64,000 bases of DNA from Mimachlamys varia. Its lineage: Eukaryota; Mollusca; Bivalvia; Pectinida; Pectinidae. The notes under the pieces are model-generated. The model had not been told where the DNA came from, searched no databases, and worked only from the letters and a program-made list of their open reading frames with translations. Location: NCBI GenBank assembly GCA_947623455.1, contig OX392538.1, positions 23,497,001-23,561,000 of the forward strand. The letters are read 5' to 3'. Below, piece by piece: positions 1 through 10,700 of this stretch; the first letter of the stretch is position 1; each line of letters starts with the position of its first letter. The position numbers were made by a program, and so were the translations under genes.

Positions 1-3
1 TCG

Positions 4-273
4 TCAGCAGCCGACATCTATCCAAAACTCGCGATATCCAGAGCAAGACCTAGTAAAACGAATTAGCTGCGACATGTAATCACCACAAACGTGGATGTTA
101 CTACTAAGAAAGGGAAAGTTTACGATAGGAAATTCGAAACCGTCACGTTTATCGTATAGTTTAGTAGTAAGTATCTCGTGTAGGTCATAGTTTAAGTAAA
201 CATCCAGGTAACATCTGTTGTGGCCTTGAATACGACCGGTTAGGTCAGCAATCTTCTTGTTGTTTATAGACAA
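4..273 (-). pseudogene. Penelope-like retroelement fragment (region after the reverse transcriptase)
   Basis: The minus strand is open for 89 codons and reads into the left window edge. It contains LYDKRDGFEFPIVNFPFLS followed by SQLIRFTRSCSGY. These resemble the segment that follows the reverse transcriptase catalytic motif in Penelope-like elements. The N-terminal SINNKK matches residues just after the IDDVL motif of the plus-strand relics at 14.75 kb, so an internal stretch is missing. Similar minus-strand fragments lie at 31,154-31,420 (near identical) and 15,570-15,800 (much decayed). This is a dead element piece that marks the start of the duplicated unit. Confidence 0.65.
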
Positions 274-1180
274 GGCGTGGTAGATATACCTGGATCATTC
301 ATCCAGTCAAATCAAACTAACCATGGCAAATATTAACATTTGCCCTACAAACTAATATATAAAAATATACCAGCAGCAATGCTTTTTATTTAAATATGTA
401 AACCATAGCTATCCTGCCGCAGGAATTCATAGGTTTACCTTTTTTTAAATTAAAGTCTTGACGTTTCGCTTCGGATACGTCAGCGTCAAACGCTTAAATG
501 ATCGCGTTAAATTATTGACGGAAATTGAATTCAAATTTGAGCTATTTCATCAAAGCCATTTACGATGCAAATACAAACTTAGTTTTAAATAAGCAAAAAT
601 GGGGTTATTTAAATTTATTTTCTTAGTGAAATTTGTGTCAACATTCATATTTAATTATAAAGATTGACGATATTGAATGAATTATAATTGTTTAAAACGT
701 CAAAATTGACCTCAAGTCAGGTTTTTGCCATTTTGTTCCATAGGCCGATCATAGCACGAAACTAGAACATAAAATCGTCATTTTTTTTCTTTCTCTCCTA
801 AACCCTTTTCCAACAATGCACGAGAAAAATAAAATTGAGTTTTTCTTTTTATTACATTTCGAAAGAGGACTAAGATACTTTCATTATTTTTTTTCTTGGT
901 CTACTTGCCTACTTCAAAGGAGATAAGTCTACTGTAATCGGTCGAAATCACAACCGATCAAGTTCAGTACACAGCTGATTGGGATAAGCTGATCGGAAAA
1001 GTTGAACCATTCTCATCTTTCAATTCATTTCATATTAAATCATGTAGCAGTTCCCATCAATATTTACTATTGATGCCATTTCTTCAAGATCATTTTTCCC
1101 CAAGAAACAAGTTTTAGCAGACGACAACAATGCCGAACCTCCAAAATTCGATCAAGGGGAACAACTCATACAAAAGTTCC
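274..1180. other. AT-rich intergenic DNA, no gene seen
   Basis: I see no credible exon. The sequence is shared with unit III (31,424-32,340). From about 722 on it is also shared with the start of unit II at about 18,050, which defines the left duplication junction of unit II. Confidence 0.5.
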
Positions 1181-1184
1181 GGTT

Positions 1185-1500
1185 ATACGTGAAAAAAATG
1201 ACCAAGTGGAAAACTACCCACCGTTGAAAGCTACGGCGGGACACTTTTTCACGGGAAGATTTACAGAAATATCGAATGGGGTCATTTTTCAACAGATGGC
1301 CTTGTAAGATTTCTACTGTTAAATAACGACCCCGGGTAACTTTTGCAACGTAGAAGAATGACCCGGGTAGTATTTTATTGGCGGGTCAATTTGTCACGTT
1401 ACACTAAAAAAGGCTTATATTTCCACTGCAAAATCTTATATTTTCACTTCAAAATCTTATGTTTTCACTGCTCATCACTGCAGTGAAAATATAAGTTTTA
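1185..1500. repeat. Foldback repeat with short tandem units
   Basis: The segment carries two CCCGGGT motifs about 30 bp apart and repeated TATATTTTCACTGC-like units. It ends in a hairpin whose arms are TTATATTTTCAC (about 1,437) and GTGAAAATATAA (about 1,482). Unit III has the same segment with one more 21-bp tandem unit. It is probably a non-coding mobile element relic. Confidence 0.5.
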
Positions 1501-1870
1501 TCAGTTTGATATTTTTCTGTATTTCATTAGCAAAAATGTAATTATATTATTTAATTTGAAATTAGAATTTGAAGAGGGTTGTTACTACAGATGTTTATCC
1601 ACCTACACAGTCATATCGATTTCAAATGTAAAGATTGTTCTCGCTTGACATCAAAGTTGCTATATGGCACAGCTGTATGTAAAAAAAAAACCTATGTCGA
1701 CATCGTCGTAACGTGTACCAGAATAGCTTTAACTATTGTTTGCCCTATTGTAGGAATTTTCATGAACTTAAATACGGTACTTACACTTAATGATCGTATT
1801 ACCGATGCTAATCCCCATGCAACTACATAGAATTATATTGGAGTTGCCAAAGCAATGCCATTTTTTTTTG

Positions 1871-4800
1871 TATAAATAAGGGGAAAATACAAAAAAAAAG
1901 CAAGCGACCTCCAACCCTTCAAGATGTTCCTCCCTATACAAACTCTAGACCTCTGCTTGAAAATGTTATATAATCTAAATTAAACGGGTTTTTTTGCGAG
2001 TATTACCACCCAGAAATGTTCTCTCGCTGTTAAGACTTTGCATACTTTATAGTATTAAGACAATTGAAACCTACGTTAAATGTCAACTTTAAGGTCCGTT
2101 ATATAACGGATCACACAATAGATGATATATTAATTGTATGCATATTCATTTCAAATGTATCAAAGAAATGCAATCACTCCTACATATTCCGCTGTATTGA
2201 TTTGCATTTCCATGAAAGCGGGACTTAGCAAAACACACATTATTAGCATTGCTCTTTCGGTTTTAAGCATGAGCATGGTCATGTTACTACGAGTCTGTGT
2301 ATTTGCATAATATGAAACATTATTAGTACTGGCGAGTAAAGCTTAAGCCGTCATAATGAAATAATCAGGGGATGTTTTTAATAAAGTAATCATATAACTG
2401 CAATATGGAAACTTCCAAAACAAGTACTAACTTTTCGTGTGATTCTTGTTGGTCTTCAGCATAGGAATAACACAAGGAATATGACCTTTTAATTGCTTAA
2501 AAGCTATAAGATATAATTATAATTTCGATGTATTGAAAACTATAGGGGTCGTTTGTCATTTTTTCTAAATTGTGCTGTTAATGAAAAAACCCACTTAAAA
2601 AAAAAAGAGAAAAAAAAGAGACAACTCCCTTAGTTTGGGGGAAGAATACAGCTGACGCGGCCATTGTGTGTGTGTGTTCGTGCGCTCGTGTCTGTTACGT
2701 TCACATACACGAAGTTCTTATAATGGAACTTGATAAGTTTAAAGGAAAATGCACGTTTTCAGTAATACTGTTAAATGAATTTCTTACGAAAAGCTACAAA
2801 TCAGAATGGAACGAGATTAATTAGTAACATCAAGTTATTCTTCATTCGTCAAATTGGAAAAGACAACCTTGACCACTTTGTGGTCTCTCCGGACCCTCAC
2901 GGGATAACACGGTAGTTTTGAACTTCCCAAAACTGCCGTGTTGGCCTGTTGGAGCCTCAAGGACATTCCCGGACGTTCCAGGACCAACAGGGATCCCAGC
3001 GGAGCTACACGACGGCTGAACTGTTCATACGCCGGATCGTGGCGAATGTGATCCGTGTTGATCCGGCACCTTTAATAAGGCACGCGTGTCCATTTCCTTC
3101 AGATTTTACACATTTTCTCATTTTTAAGCATATTGCGTTTATGGATAATATCATTTTCTTCTTGAAATAAACAAAGTTTATAGTTAATATAATGTTTATC
3201 ACTTTTCCAGGCAATAATGTAAACGCATTATCACTGTCGAAGAAAACTTCGCTATCGGAGGCCCACACCAGTTACTTTTGACTAGGGGCCCTATACAATC
3301 GGGTGAACTTTCTCCCCTAACTTGCCTCTTTAACGGTCTTACAACTAAGCTCGCTTCGCATGGCTTCACAACGTTATTTTTTATAGACAAACGTGTGTGT
3401 GACGTCAGTTATATATGAATCGGTTAGGGTCGAAACTCATACATAAATTAAAAGATAACGGAAGCCGATCAATATCACACGAAAAAAAGGTGTCGTTATT
3501 TCGTGTGGTGAAATCAATCAACCTGACTGAGCCATGGGGAAATTTGTCGTAAGAATATATGTATCAGATCTGTCCATGCTGCGTAACCTTCCTTGTGTGT
3601 ACCATCTATAATAGTCAATCTTTGTGTAGGGGCCGGTGAAACGTGGAGACCACATGATTCCAGGTAAAAATAAGGACCTCTCGTCTGGCGCCCCACGCTC
3701 TCTCAACGTTCGAAGCAATCGTGGATAGCCGACGGGAAGTGGATGAGATATTATCCACGGTGGAATGTGGAGTTGACATTTTCTATAACTCCTATCCACG
3801 CTAAACCTCTCCACCAGCAAACGTCACGTTCGTATACTCCCACGCGAAATGTAGTGAATAGATGATGTGCTTAAGCGATGTTTCTTGAACCAGTTATAAT
3901 TTAATAGTGAAATGATATTTTACCAAAGATTTGGAAATAAAATTGTTGATGCCAAATACTGTTCTCAATGTTTACAGTTTTGAGCATTTGACATGATTTA
4001 AGTAAATTACAAGAAAACTGCATTGGGCACAATTTATATCCTTGAGCAAGAGCACAGTTTCATGAATACGGGCCCAGGTGTTCCAGAGGAGTAAGCGTCT
4101 TCTGCCCATCGACGATATCCGCCATGTAAATCTTGGTCACATCTGCTTGGGAGGGTATACATTGATGTACTTTTTTCCAGGGAGTACTTGATGTGATTCA
4201 AATATTCAATTTTATAAATTAAAAAAAATAGTTACGTTTCATTTAAAAATGTAAATGTGTGTGTATCAATACAATTGGTATTTTCACTAAACATATGAAT
4301 AAAAATACTTAATTTTTTTTTCAGTCCCAGGCAAGTTCCAATTTACCCGGTCAAGTTACGCTGTGAACAACGAAAACGCTGGAACAGTAAAATTACAGAT
4401 CGACAGAATATCCGGAGTACTCAATAAAGTCACTTTGTACTGGAAATCCACTGGTTTCACGGCTGCACAAAACAGTGACTACAAAGGTGCATCGGGGTCC
4501 ATAACGTTTAATGTTGGTAAACAATTGAAATCCATCGTTATTCCCATCGTAAACATTAAGGTAAATTTATAATTAGATGCTTACTATATTAGTCGTATCA
4601 TGACAAAATCTAAAAAACTTCATTTCTGTAAACGTACAATTGTTCTCAGCAATCTTATCTTAGCGATTTATGCGCTGAAAGCATTCCGCTAAATAAAGAT
4701 TTCGCTAATTATAGTTTCTGTATATCGCTTTCTAAAGCAAATATTGCGAGTGCGACAAGTCATCATTGCGCTTATTTGTTTAATTTCGGGCATGCGCTAA

Positions 4801-5008
4801 AATTTGGTCGCGCCAAAACAAGATAGTTATAGTATAATTATTTTGCAATTCATGTGCCATTTCAATTAAGCTGAAACATAATGAGTGATTTCTATTTGAA
4901 CAGATCTTTGACAAAACTGAATTGTTCAATGTGACCTTGCCATCAGCTAGTTCTGGAGAACTACTTGCACCCGGCGTATAACAGTCGTAACAATAAAGGA
5001 TGATGATT
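1871..5008 (+). pseudogene. Relic Calx-beta paralogue, unit I
   Basis: This is a decayed relative of the intact genes downstream. A TATAAATA box at 1,871-1,878 precedes an ATG at 1,924, and the DNA around that ATG aligns with exon 1 of the intact genes. Its reading frame stops after 18 codons without a proper signal peptide. An exon at 4,325-4,560 (236 nt, phase 1 to 0, AG and GT flanked) encodes the first half of a Calx-beta domain, with NSDYKGASGSITFNVG as its core. The second-half exon at 4,904-5,008 is 105 nt instead of 106, and this one-base loss produces a stop soon after LLAPGV. I found no exon 2, second domain or C-terminal exon. A truncated expressed product cannot be excluded. Confidence 0.7.
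4085..4160 (+). repeat. Dispersed repeat with the AGCGTCTTCTG motif
   Basis: The core reads AAGCGTCTTCTGCCCATCG, then CGCCATGTAAATCTTGGTCAC. The same element occurs at 35,880-35,950 (plus strand), in decayed form near 15,400 and 28,890, and inverted at 45,230-45,300. Multiple copies in both orientations indicate an interspersed repeat rather than gene sequence. Confidence 0.55.
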
Positions 5009-5019
5009 GTAAGGCAATT

Positions 5020-6765
5020 TTGTTTCAAAAGTATATGCATAGTGTCAAAATTAAATTGTTCGTGGCGTGGATTTTTTGTTTTATTTCGCTTTAATTAAAT
5101 GCCTGAGAATTTATTACACGATAACATATTGACCCATGAAATACTTTATACGTGAATATTTTGACCTTACAAAACAAAAAAGAACAAACTCAAAGGCGAT
5201 GTAACACTATGTCGGCATACAATTCACGATAGTCATCGTTATATACTCACCAGACACCACTCTATTACTGAACCATGTCCGTTACAGATACAATAGACTA
5301 AGGACGTACACTACAGTACTAGAATGCACAATTAAATTGATTTGTATATTCCAATTATATCTATATCGTTCTTTAGACACTCTATGGCTCTAAATTAAAC
5401 TGTTGGTACTACATTAATCTTTTCGTTATACAAATGCTATTAATAATCCGTTTACCAGAATTAACAGAGATGTATATAACCAGTTCCAGTGGAATATACA
5501 TTTTCTTTATCAATAACATCATGTATTCTGTTGAGGTATTCTGGTTCGGTTTGATCAATTTCGGTCGGGAGGTTCTTTCGTAGTTTTTCATTATGTACAG
5601 TAACGTTTTGGCATGCTGACAACGTGAATACTTTTTCAACAAAAAATTTCACTCGCGAAAATATCCACTTTTAAAGTAATGTATTTTTCAATGACGCACG
5701 AAATTGACTAAAATGCGGACATGCCACTGATCCAACATCAGGCTGTATACCGTCTCTCAGATAATGTACTTATTTATAAAATCGCACTTATGGTGTTGTA
5801 AACAACAATTATATTGATTACCCCATTTCAAATCAGGCCATATATTAGTAAACAAAGTGTTTGCATAACAGTAACATTTCATAAAAGCAGTTGTTTAGAT
5901 GTATGTGTTCAGTGTTTGTGTGCATGTGTGTTTAAATGTTATTAGGTTTTTGGTGCAAAATAAGGTTAATTTATATCTCAATTTATGACAATTCATATAT
6001 TGTTTTCGTCGTTTTGACTTTTACATTACAGTATCGTTAGCTAGGATGTAACATAATTCTAATTTAATGTTATTTGAAAGTGAAAGTAGCATCCTATAGT
6101 TGATCTTTAAGTGATTTTTTTCTGTTTTGCCAATACAGAGACGGGATACCAGATATTCAGGGGGAATTCCAGATCACTGTATAATGGTATTCCAGACGGA
6201 ATATCATACTTTTAGCTTAATTTCTACCCCTGGTATACCTTACAAATTTGGCGAAGAACAAAACAAGCATTGTATTTGGCGGTCAAAAATCATGACTATT
6301 CGATTAGGTAAATTTGTGTATTTAAGCACGTGCTTAAATATTAAAGGATGTTTCTTATCATTCCCAAATGTTGAGTCCGTTCTGAACTATAATTTGAGAA
6401 TGCAGGAAACTTCAAGATACACTATTTTTGAAGATACATTGAAACATGTTTATAACGAATGTATGGTTACCACGTTGTGTTATCAATTATACAGGCGAGC
6501 GCCCTATCATCTGAATGTCATACATTTGGAACGAAATTTGCTTTTAACTAGCTAATTTCCTTTGTCCTTAGCGAGTCGTTATAAACGTGTTTTACTGACT
6601 CTTTATTTAAAGCATATGCTAAAAGTTAAGAATTGAGAATAGGTTGAAAACCTTCGATATTTTTGGGTCATATACAATGGAGAGGTATCCTAGTATTGTG
6701 CCGTACAAACTTCGGTCTTGCTCGGAACAGATACTTAATACAGCATTTCCGTGATACATACCAGT
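5020..6765. other. Non-coding spacer between relic and intact gene
   Basis: I see no supported gene. A minus-strand open stretch at 5,461-5,652 has protein-like composition, but it changes many residues in the unit III copy. The unit I and III copies align throughout, except that a SINE interrupts unit III at the point equivalent to about 5,885. Confidence 0.45.
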
Positions 6766-7209
6766 CGGTTTGGTCATGTGGCTTTCATCAGAACGTGACT
6801 TTATTAAGGGCACTTTTAAACAAAATGGCGGCCAAATCGAAGAATTCAATGACAGTAAGCGAGTTGAAAAGTGTTGTGTTCGAAAGAGGATTCACAAGTA
6901 AAAATAAAACACAAGGGGCGTTAGTAAAATTAGCTGAATTCGCTGATTAACGGACTTCTTCACAGTTCTTGTTATCGGGGGTTTCATCAACGGATATCTT
7001 TTTTTAGGTTGTTGCTTTGATGACTTTGAGTTACATATGTAGGCAAAAATACCATGACTTTGTTTTAGAGTCTGTTCCTTTGATTCGTCCCATTTTGACC
7101 TGAAGCGGCCTAAAAAAATGAACAATTGAATATAGTTGTCATTCGTCGTCAGTGCCGCCATCCTGAAGTGCCCTTAATACATGTACACCGTGACCACATG
7201 ACCAAACCA
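6766..7209. mobile_element. TIR-bounded non-autonomous element, unit I
   Basis: The outer ends are inverted copies: GGTTTGGTCATGTGG at about 6,767 and CCACATGACCAAACC at about 7,195. Further in, TTAAGGGCACTT plus ATGGCGGC on the left is mirrored by GCCGCCAT plus AAGTGCCCTTAA on the right. Copies sit at the same place in unit II (about 20,672-21,095) and unit III (about 39,040-39,475), so insertion predates the duplication. It encloses a 41-codon ORF. The superfamily is not clear from the ends. Confidence 0.55.
6825..6950 (+). CDS. Small SAP-like ORF inside the TIR element
   Basis: This 41-residue ORF starts at an ATG in good context (CAAAATGGCGG). It contains MTVSELKSVVFERGF and then GALVKLAEF. 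The spacing resembles the helix-turn-helix SAP motif (ELK, then RG, then L and L), a DNA-binding fold seen in chromatin proteins and some transposable elements. The unit III copy at 39,105-39,230 is also open, but the unit II copy is frameshifted. It may be a truncated transposon-encoded or captured fragment. Expression and function are unknown. Confidence 0.35.
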   Translation: MAAKSKNSMTVSELKSVVFERGFTSKNKTQGALVKLAEFAD

Positions 7210-7677
7210 ACGATTTCTAACTCCGCTTCAAAAGAGTTATTGTTTCTTGGAGACGCTGTATTGCATATAGAATAAATATGTATTCAGTATTGCCTTATAT
7301 GTAAAATCGTTTTATCTTGGTCAAACATGACGAATATCTTATATTTCACATTCTTATTTCAGATTAAGCGTGATAAAAAACACTCCAATGCAGAATGGAT
7401 AAATATAATAAGATTAATATTGAAATAGTTCAGTAGATTACATGAACTGTATTACGGTTGCATAATGACTTACACTATATGCAACTATTCAAATGTAAAA
7501 ATAAAATATACTTCAAAGTTACATACTGTTAAGATAACAGGTGTTGACATCTGGATTACGTATACAAGAATGAAATATTTCTCGTTTATATTCAAACAGG
7601 TGATCTGATTATAACACTTATCGTTTTACATAAACTTAGAATCGCATTAGGTACTATCAAAGTCATGTGACTTTTGG

Positions 7678-7685
7678 TATAAATA
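7678..7685 (+). promoter_or_regulatory. TATA box of gene A
   Basis: TATAAATA lies 37 bases before the start codon of gene A. The element and the surrounding 250 bp are nearly identical in genes B and C. With usual TATA-to-start spacing, the 5' UTR would be only about 10-20 nt. A related TATA stands before exon 1 of each relic paralogue. Confidence 0.65.
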
Positions 7686-7721
7686 CAGCGAAGTAGCAAG
7701 CGATATTCAACAGTCATCAAG

Positions 7722-10700
7722 ATGTTCCAACAAATACCAACTTTAGGTTTTTGCTTCACGCTCTGCGTCCTGTCGTTGATCGCCACAGCAGGTATGTATA
7801 TTGTTTCTGTTTGATGTAGCTTGCGATATGCTAAAACAGTCTAGTAACCGTACATTCTATATCATTAACAAACTCAAGACAGGCGCTTGATATATATTTA
7901 TTTGAATTTTTTATATTGAAGCTCTGAAATTACATAAAAATACTGTTAAATACATTTAGAATATTATAAAACAGGAAGTGTTTGTCCTGTTTTGAATTCG
8001 CTCTCTCTAATGTACAAAGATTGGATCCTTATCATCATTGTTATATGAGACGCAAGCCTGTGTTTGTAAAATGTTCAACCTGCCTTAAATTCACCCTTCC
8101 ATTGTTGGGCGAAAAGAGCAAAAAACATTAAGGTGAATAATTCCTGTTTTGCAGAACGTTTACATCAAATTCTAATCTTATATATATATATATTATTTAA
8201 TCAATACCTGCTGTACTGGAGTTGTTTATTATTAATGGTATTGTATGACACCATCATGTTACAGAGGCAACCTATCAGCCAAGGTGTTGTACAGGTTCAA
8301 CTCTAATCTACGGAATATGTGTGTGTAACAAAGGATACCATCCTGATAGCAGTCACCGCTGTGTCGGTAAGATCATCACCGTATATACTCAAGCGTATTC
8401 ATTTTTGCATCCCACAAATCGAGTTTATAAGAAAAACCTTACGAATACCAGTAACTCCTTTTATTTCATTTTTACCAGTAAAATATCAGAAAATATCAGC
8501 TTGATAAAACTTATATCATCACTGCTGCTTATATCATCACTAGTGATGATATGAGTTTTGGTCCGATATCAATGCGCACTATTGTGTACTATTTTGTCGT
8601 TGTTCTAAAATAAAATCATATAAAGTAAGAAAATTAAAAACCATTATAGTATTTTTGAAATAAATAGAAATCTTATGAATTGACTTAATATATTTTGAAC
8701 AAGTAATAATAGACACTATCCCGAGGCGTATTACTTTTCTATAACCCTTGGACACTCCGTCACGGTCAGTTGTAACAGCAATTTTTTTAAAATGAAATAA
8801 GACTTTTGGGAATTTCGAAAATGCAATACAAAGAAAATTCAATGGTTACCCAATAAATATCAAATATATTTCACTCGTATGACATATTTTTTATATATAT
8901 TTTCAATCGTGCTACAAACTCGTGAAAATATTAAAAAAAATCTTCCATACTCGTGAAATCTTTTGATATTTAACGGGTAACCATTGAATAGCCTCTATTT
9001 ATAACCTTTTTTTACCAGTGAAATAACAGAAAATATCAACTTGATAAAACTTATATCATCACTGCTTATATCATCACTAGTGATGATATATGAAATATTA
9101 TATTATCACTAGTGATGATATAAGTTTCGGTCTGATATCATTGCGCACTATTTGTATACTACCTTTTTCGTTATTCTAGAAACAAATCATACAAAGTAAG
9201 GAAATTAAAAACCTTTATAGTATTTTGGAAATTAATATATATCTAATGGATTTTATTAGTATATTTTCTAGATAACTTCATCCTTTGGCGTATTATTATT
9301 ATATTAGCTTTTGGCACTCCATTCCCATCAGTTATAACCGCAAATTTTAAAACTCGTGACTCATAGGGCAGATATTTTTGTTATATCTTCACTTGTGTTA
9401 CACACTCTTGAAAATATAAAAAAAAAATCAGTCATACTGGTGAAATATGTTTGATATTAAACGGGAACCCATTGAATAGCCTCTATACATCTTTGGACGG
9501 TAACATTTCAATACCATCAAGTAGTTGAGAAGTTAAACAGAAATTAAGGTTAGTTTGAGATGATAAGATTGACTCCTTCAAATTTAAGACATATTTGTAT
9601 CGTAAAGAATCAACGAGTCAATTTACGCAATAGAAAACAAAGAAATCGTGTTTTTATATGATTTTTGTTTTTTCAAACACCCTGGCGGCGTAAAGAGCTA
9701 CCGGGTTTTGTTTGATTTATAAACACTTTGTGCACTTCCGCTACTTCCCCATGCTTGAAAGCGTTCTTGGAAAATAAGGCAGCACACTGTCTTAACCATT
9801 TGAGAAAAAAAAATTGAATGCAGAAGAGAGATACAAGTTATTCTAACATTGAATTAATATATTTATGCCTTGTACGTTTGTGGCAATATTGCAACTTTCC
9901 ATTAAGTCAACGGGATAATTGTGAAAGGCCAAGTTATAAAATAATTAGAAATAAGTCCAAGTATGCCTACTTTGTTCTCAAGTGTGTTTTTTTTTTATCA
10001 GTAAGTCATTTTCTTTACAAACAAATAATGTGTCCTGCAGCTTTGCCATATTTTCTTGTTAATTTTGTATAGTATTAAGAACATTTTAGAAGAACGAGTA
10101 TTTAAGCTTTTGCATGATTGTGTGATACCATTGTGTGATAACAGTCATAATATAAAACGGACATTAAAATATATGATGCCCTATAAATGTTTCTGTTATT
10201 TGCATATGCTTTTAGAAAGACCTGCATTCCAATTTGCAAAAACAAGTTATACAGTAAAGGAGAACGTTGGTAGTGTGAAACTCCAAGTCGATAGAATACC
10301 CGGAGGAGGACTCTTTAAAGTAATTGTTTACTGGAGTGCAACAGCTTTAACAGCTAGATTTGGGAGTGACTACGGACTTGCTTCTGGGAGCGTTACATTT
10401 GAAGCTGGTGTAAAATGGAAATCCATCCAAATCCCAATAAAAAACGACCAGGTTAGTTTTGTATAGATGATTAATTGAATTTATATTTAATATGCATAAT
10501 TTCCAAGACCAAAATGCATGAAATAAAATCTAGCAGAACAGAAAATATTTTGTTAACAGTATGGTCGGGCATTACGTTATCGACGAGATGGGGTTTCCGA
10601 CGCCTTTGCCATTTTGTCAATATCTCGTAAAATCTCGCGTGATTTTTCATCAGGTGTCGTCTGCCTAATGCCCACACAACAAGAAACGTTTTGACCAAGA

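Noticed and set aside
1579..1830. ORF upstream of relic exon 1
   Set aside because: It overlaps the region aligned with the promoter of the intact genes and is disrupted in unit II and III copies.
3518..3820. Minus-strand 100-codon open stretch with protein-like composition
   Set aside because: It is interrupted in unit III by 110 bp, a second frame is equally open, and no domain is recognised.
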